Shown in pieces: positions 26,382 to 36,262 of a DNA stretch of 64,000 nucleotides. Position 1 is the stretch's first letter. Every line of letters begins with the position of its first letter. The notes under the pieces are model-generated. The model was not told the DNA's origin, made no database searches, and saw only the letters and a program-made list of their open reading frames with translations. Both the position numbers and the translations under genes were made by a program. The stretch is from Rhodovulum sulfidophilum. GTDB taxonomy: Bacteria > Pseudomonadota > Alphaproteobacteria > Rhodobacterales > Rhodobacteraceae. Location of the stretch: assembly GCA_003241785.1 (NCBI GenBank), contig QFPW01000012.1, positions 1-64,000 of the forward strand, read 5' to 3'.

Positions 26382-28118
26382 ATGCGGCCACGCGAAGACC
26401 TGCTCGGGAAGCTGCGCGACGGCGCGGCCGAGGGCGTCGTGATGATCATCGGCGGCGGAATCAACGGCGTCGGGGTGTTTCGTGACCTCGCCCGCCAGGG
26501 CGTGCCGAGCCTCCTCGTCGAGCGCGGCGACTTCGCCTCCGGCACCTCCGCCGCGCCCTCGCGGCTGATCCACGGCGGGCTCCGCTATCTCGAGACGGGC
26601 GAATTCGCGCTGGTCCGCGAATCGGTCGAGGAACGCAACCTCCTGCTCCTGAACGCCCCGCATCAGGTCCGGCCGCTGCCGGTCTGGATCCCGACCTTCT
26701 CCTGGGCCGGCGGCGCGTTCGCGGCCGGGCTGCGCTTCCTGCGTCTCAAGCGCTCGCCCGGGCCGAAGGGCGCGGCGGTGGTGCGGCTCGGCCTCGGCAT
26801 CTTCGACCGGTTCGGCGAGTTCCACCGCACCATGCCGAAGCACCGCGCGATCCCGATCGCCGAGGCCCGCGCCCGCTTCCCCGGTCTCGCGCCGAGCGTG
26901 AAGGCGGTGCTCGAATACTACGACGCGCGCATCTCCTCGCCCGAGCGGCTGACGGTCGAGCTGGTCGGCGACGCCGAGCGCGACTGTCCGGAGGCGATGG
27001 CGATCCCCTATCTCGCGGTCGACGGGCGCGACGGCGCGGCGGTCCGCCTCAGGGACACGATCACCGGCGAGACCTTCCGCGTCGCGCCCCGGCTCATCGT
27101 CAACTGCGCCGGCGCCTGGGTCGATCCGGTAGACGGCGCGCTCGGCATCCCGGAGCGGCTGACCGGCGGCACCAAGGGCTCGCATCTCGTGCTCGACCGG
27201 CCCGATCTCGCCGCGGCGCTCGGCGAGGCGATGCTCTATTTCGAGACCCACGACCACCGCGCCTGCCTCGTCTACCGGCTCGACGGCGGCAAGGTGATGC
27301 TCGGGACCACCGATCTCCGGACCGAGGACGCCGAGGGCGCGATCTGTTCGGAGGCCGAGATCGACTATCTCTTCGGCGTGCTCGAGGAGGTGCTGCCCGG
27401 ATCGGCGCCCCGGCGCGAGGAGATCGTCTTCACCGTCGCAGGCGTCCGCCCCCTGCCCCGCAGCGCCGCCGGCGCCACCGGCGCGATCAGCCGCGACCAC
27501 AGCCTGCGCCGCTTCGAGCCCGGCCCCGACCGGCCCTTCCCGGTGCTGACACTGGTCGGCGGCAAATGGACCACCTACCGCGCCTGCGCCGCGCAGATCG
27601 CCGACGCGGTTCTGGCCGAGCTCGGCCGGTCCCGGCGCGAGGACACCAGGGCCCTGCCGATCGGCGGCGGCGCCGGCTTCCCGCGGGAGCCGTCGGGCCG
27701 CGACCGTTTCGCGCGGGACCTGGCCGAGGGCGCCAGCCTCGCGCCGGAGCGCGCCGCGCTGCTCCTCGGGCGCTACGGGACGACCGCCGTCGGCGTCGCG
27801 GCCGCCTGCGCGGGCCGGTTCACGCCGGTCGCCGGCGCCGGGACCTATTCGGTCGAGGAGATCCGCTGGATCCTCGCCGAGGAGCGCGCCACCCGGCTCG
27901 ACGACCTCGTGCTGCGCCGGACGCTGATCGGCTTCGACGGTCTCGCGAGCGCCACGACGGTGCGCGCGCTCGGCCTGATCATGGCCGAAAGCCTCGGCTG
28001 GAGCGCGGAACGCCGCGCGGAAGAGGTCGCGCGGTGCTTGACGCTGCTGGCCCGGCGTCATCATGTGGTCGAGAATGAGCCAGACGCCGAAGATCATGCC
28101 CAGTACGCCATCGGCTGA
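26382..28118 (+). CDS. GlpD-like FAD-dependent polyol-phosphate dehydrogenase
   Basis: 578 aa. FAD motif VVMIIGGGINGVGVFRDLARQG near the N-terminus, SGTSAAPSRLIHGGLRYLETG near residue 56, then GGTKGSHLVLDRP near 264 and a C-terminal helical cap. It is the homologue of GlpD/EryB enzymes that oxidise polyol phosphates to ketose phosphates with electrons going to quinone. GGAGG abuts the first ATG (26376), so I chose the second ATG at 26382 with proper 6-nt spacing. It is paired with an FGGY kinase across the promoter region and with a GntR regulator that overlaps its end. The substrate may be a polyol other than glycerol. Confidence 0.87.
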   Translation: MRPREDLLGKLRDGAAEGVVMIIGGGINGVGVFRDLARQGVPSLLVERGDFASGTSAAPSRLIHGGLRYLETGEFALVRESVEERNLLLLNAPHQVRPLPVWIPTFSWAGGAFAAGLRFLRLKRSPGPKGAAVVRLGLGIFDRFGEFHRTMPKHRAIPIAEARARFPGLAPSVKAVLEYYDARISSPERLTVELVGDAERDCPEAMAIPYLAVDGRDGAAVRLRDTITGETFRVAPRLIVNCAGAWVDPVDGALGIPERLTGGTKGSHLVLDRPDLAAALGEAMLYFETHDHRACLVYRLDGGKVMLGTTDLRTEDAEGAICSEAEIDYLFGVLEEVLPGSAPRREEIVFTVAGVRPLPRSAAGATGAISRDHSLRRFEPGPDRPFPVLTLVGGKWTTYRACAAQIADAVLAELGRSRREDTRALPIGGGAGFPREPSGRDRFARDLAEGASLAPERAALLLGRYGTTAVGVAAACAGRFTPVAGAGTYSVEEIRWILAEERATRLDDLVLRRTLIGFDGLASATTVRALGLIMAESLGWSAERRAEEVARCLTLLARRHHVVENEPDAEDHAQYAIG

Positions 28119-28875
28119 GCCCCCGGTGCAGACGGCCGTCTCCCGAAGGGCGGCGGGCCCCCGCGGCCGCCCGCTCTGGGCCCAGCTGCGCCAGACGCTG
28201 ATCGACCGGATCGCGAGCGGCGGCCTCGGCCCGCACGCCCGCCTGCCCTCGGAGGCCGAGCTCTGCGCCGAATTCGGCGTCTCGCGCACGGTGGTCCGCG
28301 AGGCGCTGAACCAGCTCGTGGTCGAGCGGCGGGTCTACAAGATCCAGGGCAAGGGCTCCTTCGTCGCCGACGCGCGCGAGGACCAGGATTTCGTCGGCTC
28401 GAAGATCGCCTTCAGCGGCGATTTCATCGGCAAGAGCCACGTCGTGAACCGCCGGACCCTGGTGCAGAGCCTGCGCCCGGCGAGCGAGCGCGAGGCGCGG
28501 ATGCTGCGTCTCGAACCCGACGAGACGCATGTGGTGGGGCTAGACCGGCTGCTGACGGTCGACGGCACGCCCCGGATGCTGGTCTATACCGCGCTCCGGC
28601 CCACCGTGGTGCCCGGCATGGAGACGCTGCCGATGCACAGCAAGCCGCTCTACGAGACCCTGCGCCGCCAGTACGGCGTGGTCTTCGACAAGGCCGAGCG
28701 CTGGATCGAGGCGGTCGCGGCGAGCGGCGCGGTCGCCGAACTGCTCGAGGTCGCCCCGGGCGCCCCGGTGCTCCGGATCGATTCGCTCTCGAGCATCGCG
28801 GGCGACCTGATGGTCGAGTTCTACACCGCCTATCACCGCTCCGATCAGGCGCGGCTGCATTTCACCGTGCGCTGA
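28075..28875 (+). CDS. GntR-family (HutC/UTRA-type) transcriptional regulator
   Basis: 266 aa. The N-terminal winged HTH is clear: ASGGLGPHARLPSEAELCAEFG, SRTVVREALNQLV and YKIQGKGSFVA. The rest fits a UTRA effector domain (VVGLDRLLTVDGTPRMLVYT, RIDSLSSIAGDLMVEFYTAYHR). It overlaps the end of the GlpD-like gene, so it is cotranscribed and probably autoregulated. Three ATGs are possible (28063, 28075, 28096); none has a strong ribosome site and 28075 was chosen. A phosphorylated polyol or ketose is the likely effector (inference). Confidence 0.87.
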   Translation: MSQTPKIMPSTPSAEPPVQTAVSRRAAGPRGRPLWAQLRQTLIDRIASGGLGPHARLPSEAELCAEFGVSRTVVREALNQLVVERRVYKIQGKGSFVADAREDQDFVGSKIAFSGDFIGKSHVVNRRTLVQSLRPASEREARMLRLEPDETHVVGLDRLLTVDGTPRMLVYTALRPTVVPGMETLPMHSKPLYETLRRQYGVVFDKAERWIEAVAASGAVAELLEVAPGAPVLRIDSLSSIAGDLMVEFYTAYHRSDQARLHFTVR

Positions 28876-28878
28876 GCG

Positions 28879-29553
28879 CTATTCGTCGCCGGGCACGCCG
28901 TAGCTCGGCGCCTCGCGCGGGTCGCGCGCGCGCGTCACATAGGCGTCGAGCTGCGGCGCGTAGCGCGCCCAGAGCGCCGCGAGCTCGGCGATCGGGTCGC
29001 CCTCGGTCCAGTCGACGCGCAGATCGGCGACCGGCCAGTCGACCTCGCGCACCAGCTTCATCCCGGCGGAATGGATCGGCCCCGCCTCGCCGCCGAGATC
29101 GAGCGCCGCGCGCATCGCCTCGAGCAGCCGGTCGCCGAGCGGACCGGACGCGGCGGCGAAGGCCGCGACCATCGCCGCCGGCACGCCCGCGTCGGCGAGC
29201 AGGTTGCCGCCGCAGGCCACGTCCGCGCCGCGCGCCTCCGCCCAGAGGCCGAGCGCCTTCGGCCCGGAATGGATCGCCGCGCCGCCCTCCGCGTCCACCG
29301 CGAGGATCTGGCGATAGTCGACATGGGGCGCGGTCCGGCGCAGGATCGCCACCGCCTCCGCCGCGCGCGCGCCCCGTTCCATCAGGTCGAGGGCGCGGAC
29401 GCCCAGCATCGGATCGGTGACATTCTGGCTCGCCACCGCCCCCACCCCCGCCCGCGCATGCGCGCAGCGCGCCGCGACCGCCGGCGAGGAGGAGGCGACG
29501 GCGACGCCGAACATGCCGGTCTCGCGGCAGCGCGCGACGATCGAGAAGGTCAT
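28879..29553 (-). CDS. DUF1028-family protein (predicted Ntn-hydrolase fold)
   Basis: 224 aa. DUF1028 is recognised from the N-terminus TFSIVARCRETGMFGVAVAS followed by SSPAVAARCAHARAGVGAVASQN and TDPMLGVRALDLMERG. Members have an Ntn-hydrolase-like fold; here Thr2 or Ser4 is the candidate nucleophile. Activity is not established for the family. It is the last gene of a collinear cluster, 13 bp after RidA, and converges with the GntR gene with a 3-bp gap. Confidence 0.87.
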   Translation of the reverse strand: MTFSIVARCRETGMFGVAVASSSPAVAARCAHARAGVGAVASQNVTDPMLGVRALDLMERGARAAEAVAILRRTAPHVDYRQILAVDAEGGAAIHSGPKALGLWAEARGADVACGGNLLADAGVPAAMVAAFAAASGPLGDRLLEAMRAALDLGGEAGPIHSAGMKLVREVDWPVADLRVDWTEGDPIAELAALWARYAPQLDAYVTRARDPREAPSYGVPGDE

Positions 29554-29566
29554 CCCATCCTCCCGT

Positions 29567-29980
29567 TCAATCCGGGATCACGGCGGTCGCGTCGATCTCG
29601 ACCAGCCAGTCCGGCCGGGCGAGCGCGGTGACGACGACGCCGGTCGAGACCGGATGCACGCCCTTTATGTACTCGCCCATCGTCCGGTAGACCGCCTCGC
29701 GGTGGCGCACGTCGGTGAGATAGACCACGACCTTGCAGAGATGCTCCATCCTGCCGCCCGATTCCTCGATCAGCTGGCGGATGTTGCGCATCACCTTGTG
29801 GGTCTGCTCGACCGGATCGTGGCTCGCGATGTTCTCGGCGGTGTCGAGGTCCTGCGGGCACTGGCCGCGCAGGAAGATCGTCGCGCCGCGCGCCACCACC
29901 GCCTGGCAGAGGTCGTTGTCGAGCTTTTGCTCGGGATAGGTGTCCCTGGTGTTGAACTTGCGGATGCGGGTATGGGCCAT
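29567..29980 (-). CDS. RidA-family protein (enamine/imine deaminase-like)
   Basis: 137 aa. The YjgF/RidA fold is recognised from RGQCPQDLDTAENIASHDPV, VEQTHKVMRNIRQLIEESGG, KVVVYLTDVRHREAVYRTMG and VSTGVVVTALARPDWLVEIDATAV. RidA proteins hydrolyse reactive enamine/imine intermediates; the conserved Arg of archetypal RidA (before the final strand) is here ARPDWL. The ATG at 29980 gives the normal N-terminus; the longer upstream frame is a shadow. It lies 34 bp after the FMO gene, so an imine product of that flavoprotein is a reasonable substrate (inference). Confidence 0.9.
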   Translation of the reverse strand: MAHTRIRKFNTRDTYPEQKLDNDLCQAVVARGATIFLRGQCPQDLDTAENIASHDPVEQTHKVMRNIRQLIEESGGRMEHLCKVVVYLTDVRHREAVYRTMGEYIKGVHPVSTGVVVTALARPDWLVEIDATAVIPD

Positions 29981-30014
29981 CTGGCGCTCCGTGGACTGTC
30001 TGGAAAAGGCCGTC

Positions 30015-31292
30015 TCAGCCCGCGACCGCGACGCGCGGCGGCGGCGCCGCGGCGGGCTCATAGGCGAGATAGCCGCGCTGGGTCGCGATATGGTCCGCCA
30101 CCGCCTTCGCGTCGTGCCAGACACCCCAGATGAAGGACGAGCCGCGCCGCGACAGCCAGGGCAGGCCGATGAAATAGACGCCGGGCTCGGAGGAGACGCC
30201 GCGCTGGTGTTTCGGCCGGCCGGCCTCGTCGAAGGCGTCGACCTGGAGCCAGCCGAAATCGCGCGCGTAGCCGGTCGCCCAGACGATCGAGGTGATCCCC
30301 TCGGCCGCGAGATCGAGCGAGAGGATCGGATTGGTGACGCAGTCCGGATCGGGCGTCATGATCCGCGCCTCGGGATCCTCGGGCAGGTCGAGGCCGTTGC
30401 GCGCCACATAGGCGTCGGCCTCGTCGAGCACGGCGAGGTAATTCGCGTCGCCGCTGGCGAGGTTGGCCGCGAGACCGGGCTCGAAGGTCATCACCCCGTC
30501 GGCGAAGGCCCCGGCGCGGCCGAGCAGCGTCGCGCCGCGCGCCGCCATCCGGCGGTAGTCGATCGTCTCGCCGCCATGCGCGCCGCTGACGGCGAAGGTC
30601 ACATGCGACGTCGTCGGCGGCGCCTCCATGTCCCATTTGTTGAGCACGCCGAGCCACCAGACGTTGTCGCGGCCGCGGTAGCGGCGCGGCGGCCGGTCGT
30701 GCGGGCCGATGGCGATGAAGACGCGGCGGCCCGATGCCATCAGCTCGTCCGCGATCTGCGCGCCCGAGGCGCCGGCGCCGACCACGAGCACCGCGCCCCC
30801 GGGCAGCTGGCCGGGATTGCGGTAGTCGGCGGAATGGATCTGCGTGATCCCGGCGCTGTCCGGCACGGTCTTCGGGAAGACCGGGCGCTGGAACGGGCCG
30901 GTCGCGGCGACGACGTAGCGCGCCTCGATCACGCCTTCGGAGGTCTCGACCCGGAAGCCGGGTCGTCCCTCGTTGCGGGCGACCCGCGTCACCTCGACGC
31001 CGCAGCGGATCGGCGCCCCGATCTTCTCGGCATAGGCGACGAAGTAATCCGCGACCTCCTCCTTCGGCAGGAAGGCCTCCTGGTCGCCCGGGCAGGGCAT
31101 GCCGGGGAAACGGTCGTGCCAGGCCGGGCCGTTGGCGACCAGCGAATCCCAGCGCCCCGTGCGCCATTTCTCGGCGATCCGGGCGCGTTCGAGCACGAGA
31201 TGCGGAATGCCGAGCCGCCCGAGATGCTCGCTCATCGCGACCCCGGCCTGCCCCGCGCCGACCACGAGCGTTTCGACCTTCTCAACTGCCAT
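30015..31292 (-). CDS. FAD/NAD(P)-dependent flavin monooxygenase-like protein
   Basis: 425 aa. Two dinucleotide-binding motifs: ETLVVGAGQAGVAMSEHLGRLG at the N-terminus (FAD) and GAVLVVGAGASGAQIADEL near residue 165 (NADPH). It looks like a single-component FMO-type oxygenase of N- or S-containing small molecules (group B). The ATG at 31292 was chosen over a longer frame. It heads the short FMO-RidA-DUF1028 run and has a 223-bp upstream gap. A Tmm-type trimethylamine monooxygenase was considered but there is no tdm and the cluster points elsewhere. Confidence 0.85.
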   Translation of the reverse strand: MAVEKVETLVVGAGQAGVAMSEHLGRLGIPHLVLERARIAEKWRTGRWDSLVANGPAWHDRFPGMPCPGDQEAFLPKEEVADYFVAYAEKIGAPIRCGVEVTRVARNEGRPGFRVETSEGVIEARYVVAATGPFQRPVFPKTVPDSAGITQIHSADYRNPGQLPGGAVLVVGAGASGAQIADELMASGRRVFIAIGPHDRPPRRYRGRDNVWWLGVLNKWDMEAPPTTSHVTFAVSGAHGGETIDYRRMAARGATLLGRAGAFADGVMTFEPGLAANLASGDANYLAVLDEADAYVARNGLDLPEDPEARIMTPDPDCVTNPILSLDLAAEGITSIVWATGYARDFGWLQVDAFDEAGRPKHQRGVSSEPGVYFIGLPWLSRRGSSFIWGVWHDAKAVADHIATQRGYLAYEPAAAPPPRVAVAG

Positions 31293-31515
31293 TTCGCGGC
31301 CCTTTCCGGCTCCGGGGTTTCGAGGCGCGCGGCGGTCCGCGCACCGCCAGATCACCCGAGACGGGGCTTCGGATAAAGAAAAATGATCCGTCGCATGGGT
31401 TCGGAAAAATCTAACCCAACCGCATCCGCCCGCCGCTCCGAGGTGGCGCGTGTTCCCGCCCGCATGAGCCGGCCCCCGCCCCCGGGCCGCGCCACGCGCG
31501 TCCCGGGGCGGGGCG
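31293..31515 (-). promoter_or_regulatory. Upstream region of the FMO-RidA-DUF1028 run
   Basis: 223 bp without a gene. The middle (about 31370-31420) is AT-rich compared with its surroundings and includes an inverted repeat TGGGTT (31396-31401) / AACCCA (31413-31418) with an 11-bp spacer, suited to a dimeric regulator. An internal promoter for the last three genes is likely. No regulator gene lies within this cluster. Confidence 0.45.
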
Positions 31516-32091
31516 TCACGCCGCGTATTCGGGCTCGCCGAGCGTCAGCATCAGCCGGTTCGCCCAGGCGAACATCGCGACCGAATTGCCGATGTCGAGG
31601 ATCTCGGCGTCCGAGAACCCCTCGGCGCGCAGCGCGTCGAGATGCGCGGGCTCGACCCGGGGCGGCGTCGCGGCGAGCGCGACCGAGAAATCTGTGATCG
31701 CGCGGAGCTTCGACGGCAGTTCGGCCTCGGTGCCCTCGGCGAGCAGCGCCTCCATCGACGCGGGATCCTTGCCGAAGGTCACGAAGAGCCGCGCATGCAC
31801 CGAGGCGCAGAAGACGCAGCCGTTCATCCGGCTCTCGGCCGTGGCGGCGAATTCCTTGAACGCCCGCCGGGCGCCCTCGCGCGAATACATGATCGCGTTG
31901 AAGAGCTGCGAGCGGGCCGAGAGCGCCTTCTCGTCGCGGATCAGCGTCAGATAGTATTCGTTGGTCTTGGCGGAGGGATCGCTTTCCTCCAGCACCGCGA
32001 CCTGGTCGGGCGAACAGTTCTCGAGCTTCGCCGGATCGCTCCAGGAGCGCCAGACGAGCATGTCCATCGTGAAGGGGATCTTCTCGGCCAT
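31516..32091 (-). CDS. AhpD-like alkylhydroperoxidase domain protein (Avi_7169-type)
   Basis: 191 aa, carboxymuconolactone-decarboxylase/AhpD fold. The redox motif NGCVFCASVHARLF (Cys-x-x-Cys plus His, residues about 89-102) is intact. It fits the TIGR04030-type family whose partner is a CMD protein, here encoded 3 bp upstream. It starts MAEKIPFTMDMLVWRSW. Family members are thought to act as peroxidases or isomerases, but no substrate is established. Being downstream of a Liv-type transporter is not the usual neighbourhood, where a peptide-type transporter and luciferase-like oxygenase occur. Confidence 0.82.
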   Translation of the reverse strand: MAEKIPFTMDMLVWRSWSDPAKLENCSPDQVAVLEESDPSAKTNEYYLTLIRDEKALSARSQLFNAIMYSREGARRAFKEFAATAESRMNGCVFCASVHARLFVTFGKDPASMEALLAEGTEAELPSKLRAITDFSVALAATPPRVEPAHLDALRAEGFSDAEILDIGNSVAMFAWANRLMLTLGEPEYAA

Positions 32092-32094
32092 GGC

Positions 32095-32574
32095 TCAGCC
32101 TCCGATGACGCGCAGGAGATGCGCGGCGCGCAGCTGGTGGGAGATATAGGCGATGAGCTGGGCGAGCGAGATGATCCCGTCCTCCGAGATCCCCGCCGCG
32201 CGCAGCGCCGCGAGATCGGCGGGCGTCGCCTCGGCCGGAGCGAAGGTCAGGAGCCGCGCATGCGCGAGCATCCCGGCGAGCCGGGGACCGGCCGCCTCGC
32301 CGGCGCGCGCCGATCCGATCGCGGCGGATCCGGCGCCGGCCGCCGCCGCCGCCCCGGCGTAGAAATCCGCCGCCACGGCGTCGCCGTGCCAAACGGCGAT
32401 CGCGAGCGCCACGAGTTGGCGCTCGGCCGGGCTCACGTCGGGGATGGCGGACGCGCCGAGCAGCGCCTCCTGCGAGGCTTCGAGCGCGGCCCAGACCTTG
32501 GGGCGCCCCGCCTTCAGCTCGGCCGCCGCGCCGCCGGTCAGGCGGTCGATGGCCTCGGTCCTGGTCTCGAGCAT
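32095..32574 (-). CDS. CMD-domain protein (Avi_7170-type)
   Basis: 159 aa. It has the CMD-like helical segments SPAERQLVALAIAVWHGDAVAADFY and EDGIISLAQLIAYISHQLRAAHLL but lacks the CxxC redox pair, so it is probably a partner or non-redox member. It matches the TIGR04029-type family always found beside the Avi_7169 type. The ATG at 32574 was chosen; the longer frame runs into the livF gene. It is separated from livF by 100 bp holding a strong hairpin. Confidence 0.8.
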   Translation of the reverse strand: MLETRTEAIDRLTGGAAAELKAGRPKVWAALEASQEALLGASAIPDVSPAERQLVALAIAVWHGDAVAADFYAGAAAAAGAGSAAIGSARAGEAAGPRLAGMLAHARLLTFAPAEATPADLAALRAAGISEDGIISLAQLIAYISHQLRAAHLLRVIGG

Positions 32575-32607
32575 GGGATCTCCTTTCGCGCGGATGTGGC
32601 GCATTGG

Positions 32608-32634
32608 CCCGGCCGCCGCGAGGGGGCGGCCGGG
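32608..32634 (-). other. Intercistronic hairpin between livF and the CMD gene
   Basis: Perfect 10-bp stem (CCCGGCCGCC at 32608-32617, GGCGGCCGGG at 32625-32634) with a 7-nt loop and no T-tract. A partial terminator or processing site dividing the transporter genes from the enzyme genes is likely. Confidence 0.5.
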
Positions 32635-32674
32635 AGAGGATCGGCTTCGGCGCCCCGACGGCGCCGCGCGGGGT

Positions 32675-33402
<728 letters not shown>

Positions 33403-33406
<4 letters not shown>

Positions 33407-34281
33407 TGCACGCCTCCCGCCGCCAGCGCCTCAGGCACGAGGCTCGCCTCGGCGGGTTCGCTGCCGCCGATCGTCGAATGGCCGAGATAGGCCTCGATCA
33501 CCTTCGGATCGTTGCGCACCTGCGCCGGCGTGCCCTCGGAGATGACCTTGCCGTTGTCCATCGCCATCACCCGGTCGGAGAGCCGCATCACCATGTTGAG
33601 CTTGTGCTCGATCAGGAGGATCGTGCGGCCCTGCGCCTTCAGCGCTCCGATGATCTCCTGCATCTCCGCCGTCTCGCTCTCGTTCATCCCCGCCGTCGGC
33701 TCGTCGAGGATCAGGATGCGCGGATGGAGCGCCAGCGCGCGGGCGATCTCGACCCGGCGCCGGTTCGCGTAGGAGAGCGAATAGGTCGGCTGGTCGAGCC
33801 GGGGCGTCAGCCGATCGCCGAAGGTGGCGACGATCTCGCGCACCTCGGCGCGCATCGCCTCCTCCTCGGCCTTGACCGCCGCCGGGCGGATCAGCGCCTT
33901 CAGGATCTCGAGCACCGGCGCTACGACCGGCGTGCGCGGCCGCGCCGCCCGCAGCCGGGTGTGGCAGCCGATCAGCACGTTGTCCATCACCGTGAGGTTG
34001 CCGAACACCCGTCCGTGCTGGAAGGTGCGCGCCACCCGCGCCTCGGCCATCCGCCGGGGCGAGAGATTGGTGATGTCGCGCCCCTCGAGCATGACGCGGC
34101 CGGCGTCCATCCGGTCCTGGCCCGAGATGAGGTTGAAGAGCGTGGTCTTGCCCGCGCCGTTCGGGCCGATCACGGAGAGGAACTCGCCCTCCGCCACATG
34201 GAGGTTCACGCCGTCGACCGCGGTGATGCCCCCGAAGCGGCGGGTGATTCCGGTCGCGCTCAGCAATGCGCCAGAGGTCAT
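33403..34281 (-). CDS. Branched-chain-type ABC transporter ATPase (LivG-like)
   Basis: 292 aa. Walker A GPNGAGKTTL, VARTFQHGRVFGNLTVMDNV Q-loop, Walker B ILILDEPTAGMNESE and IEHKLNMVM. The C-loop reads YSLSYANRRRVEIARAL, i.e. LSYAN in place of LSGGQ, usual for LivG. I chose the ATG at 34281, which has GGGAG about 8 nt upstream, over a TTG at 34296. It sits 1 bp from the permease stop. Confidence 0.92.
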
Positions 34282-34282
34282 G

Positions 34283-36115
34283 TCAGCCACTCCCAAGAAG
34301 GCCCTGCGGGCGGAAACGGATCAGAAGAAGGAGGGCGAGGCCGTAGAACAGCATCCGGTATTCCGCGAGGGTGCGGAACACCTCCGGCAGGCCGGCGACG
34401 AGGATCGCGGCGATGATCGCGCCGGTCACGTTGCCGAGGCCGCCGAGGATCACGATCGTCAGGATCAGGACCGAGGTCAGCAGGTTGAACGTGTCGTAGT
34501 TGATGTAGCTGAACTGATGCGCGGTGATCGCCCCGGCGAGGCCGGCGGTGAAGCCCGCGAAGCCGTAGGCGAGGCCCTTGTAGTAGTTCGAGCCGACGCC
34601 GTAGGTCTCGGCCGCGACGGTGTCCTCGCGGATCGCCCGCCAGGTGCGGCCGAGATGCGAGGAGAGGAGCCGCGTCTGCAGGAGCGCGAAGATCACGACG
34701 AGCGAGAGCACCAGCCAGTAGCTCGGGTTGGTCGAGAAGAAGTCGACTCCGAAGATTTCCAGCGGCGGCACGCCGAAGACGCCCATCGAGCCGTTGGTGA
34801 CCGAGGTCCAGTTCAGGATCACGAGGCTGACGATCTCGCCGATCGCGAGCGTCCCGATCGCCACGTAATGGCCGCGCAGCCGGAAGGCCGGATAGGCGAG
34901 CGCGGTGCCGAGCAGCGCGGTGATCGCCGCCGCGCAGACGAGGCCGATCGCCACCGGCAGGCCCGCGATGGTCAACAGCGCCGAGGCATAGGCGCCGATC
35001 GCGAGCAGCGCCGCGTGGCCGATCGAGACGAGGCCCACCGTGCCCGCGATCAGCGTCAGCGAGATCGCCGCGAGCGCGTAAAGCAGCGCGTTGGTCATCA
35101 CCTGGGTGAAATAGGGCTGTCCCGCGAAGGGCACCACGGCCGCGACGACCACGCCGAGCACGAGCAGCCAGCCCGGCAGCCGGATCGGCTTCGACTGGGT
35201 GACGAAGGTCCCGGTCATCGGCTCGACCTCGCGGTCGCGCCCCTTGGCGAAGAGGCCGTTCGGCTTCACGAGCAGCATGAGGAGCAGCACGGCGAAGGCG
35301 AAGAGGTTACGGTAGCTCGCCCCGAAGAGCGCGATGCCGTAGCTCTCGATCAGGCCGAGGATCACGCCGCCGCCGATCGCGCCCGGCACGTTCGCCATGC
35401 CGCCGATTACGATCGCCACCATGCCCTTCAGCATGATCTGGAACGAGGTGTTGGGGTCGATCGCGTTGTAGTAGATCCCGACCAGCAGGCCCGCGATCGC
35501 GCCGAGGGCGCCGGCGATGGCGAAGACCGCCATGTTCACCGCGTGGATGTTGACGCCCATCTGCTTGGCCGCGTCGTCGTCCTGCGCGGTGGCGCGCACC
35601 GCCATGCCGAGCTTGGTGCGGAACAGGAAGGCGTAGAGCGCGCCCGCCGCGATCACCGCCGTGACGAAGATGGTGATGTCGATCGGGCCGATCGAGCCCT
35701 GGCCGACGCTGATCCGCCAGGCGGGCATCGGCACCGGCAGCGCGCGCGGATTGGCGCCGAAGATGATATGCACCAGCTGGTCGAGGATCAGGCCGACGCC
35801 GATCGTCGCGAGCAGCGGCGCGATGCGCGATTGCCGGTTCAGCGGCCGGATCGCGATATATTCGATCGCGGCGCCGACCAGACCGCCCCCGAGGGCGACG
35901 AGCGGCACCGTCGCCCAGAGCGGCAGGCCGAGCGCCACGGCGCAGACCCAGCCGATATAGGCGCCGACGGTGAAGACCGCGCCATGGGCGAAGTTGATGA
36001 GGTTCGCCACGCCGAAGATCAGCGCGAGCCCCACCGCCATCAACGCGTAGATCGAGCCGATCACGACGCCGGAAACGGTGAAATCGAACCAGGGAAGCGA
36101 AAGGATTGAACCCAT
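34283..36115 (-). CDS. Fused LivH-LivM-type permease (two permeases in one chain)
   Basis: 610 aa. Residues 1-300 match LivH: FTVSGVVIGSIYALMAVGLALIFGV and LINFAHGAVFTVGAYIG, ending about LVKPNGLFAKG. Residues about 310-610 match LivM: LIAGTVGLVSIGHAALLAIGA and SSHLGRTWRAIREDTVAAETYGV, ending LIRFRPQGLLG. The two halves join without a stop through a short charged linker (REVEPMTGTFVTQSKPIRLP) about residue 295-315. These permeases are usually separate genes. About 16 hydrophobic segments can be counted. One chain guarantees 1:1 stoichiometry; otherwise normal transport function is expected. Confidence 0.9.
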   Translation of the reverse strand: MGSILSLPWFDFTVSGVVIGSIYALMAVGLALIFGVANLINFAHGAVFTVGAYIGWVCAVALGLPLWATVPLVALGGGLVGAAIEYIAIRPLNRQSRIAPLLATIGVGLILDQLVHIIFGANPRALPVPMPAWRISVGQGSIGPIDITIFVTAVIAAGALYAFLFRTKLGMAVRATAQDDDAAKQMGVNIHAVNMAVFAIAGALGAIAGLLVGIYYNAIDPNTSFQIMLKGMVAIVIGGMANVPGAIGGGVILGLIESYGIALFGASYRNLFAFAVLLLMLLVKPNGLFAKGRDREVEPMTGTFVTQSKPIRLPGWLLVLGVVVAAVVPFAGQPYFTQVMTNALLYALAAISLTLIAGTVGLVSIGHAALLAIGAYASALLTIAGLPVAIGLVCAAAITALLGTALAYPAFRLRGHYVAIGTLAIGEIVSLVILNWTSVTNGSMGVFGVPPLEIFGVDFFSTNPSYWLVLSLVVIFALLQTRLLSSHLGRTWRAIREDTVAAETYGVGSNYYKGLAYGFAGFTAGLAGAITAHQFSYINYDTFNLLTSVLILTIVILGGLGNVTGAIIAAILVAGLPEVFRTLAEYRMLFYGLALLLLIRFRPQGLLGSG

Positions 36116-36204
36116 TTCCGGTCTCCGAGGGATCGCTCCGTCCCCGGGGAGCGCGGATCGGATCCGGTCCCGGGGACGGCGCGTCTTGCGCCGCGCGTCG
36201 CGGC

Positions 36205-36238
36205 GGGCCTCAAGGCCCCGGCCCGGAAGGCTCCGGGC
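36205..36238 (-). other. Intercistronic hairpins between the Liv-type binding protein and permease genes
   Basis: GGGCC-TCAA-GGCCC (36205-36218) is followed by GCCCGGA-AGGC-TCCGGGC (36221-36238), a perfect 7-bp stem with a tetraloop. Both lie in the 147-bp gap after the binding-protein stop. They fit the usual stabilising or attenuating element that makes binding protein exceed permease. Confidence 0.55.
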
Positions 36239-36262
36239 GCGGGATCGGTCAGCGCGCGGGGC

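Noticed and set aside
30015..31292. Trimethylamine monooxygenase (Tmm) as identity of the FMO
   Set aside because: It would fit the methylamine block 20 kb away, but there is no tdm partner and it sits in the Liv/CMD/RidA cluster; the FMO family is too broad to decide by eye.
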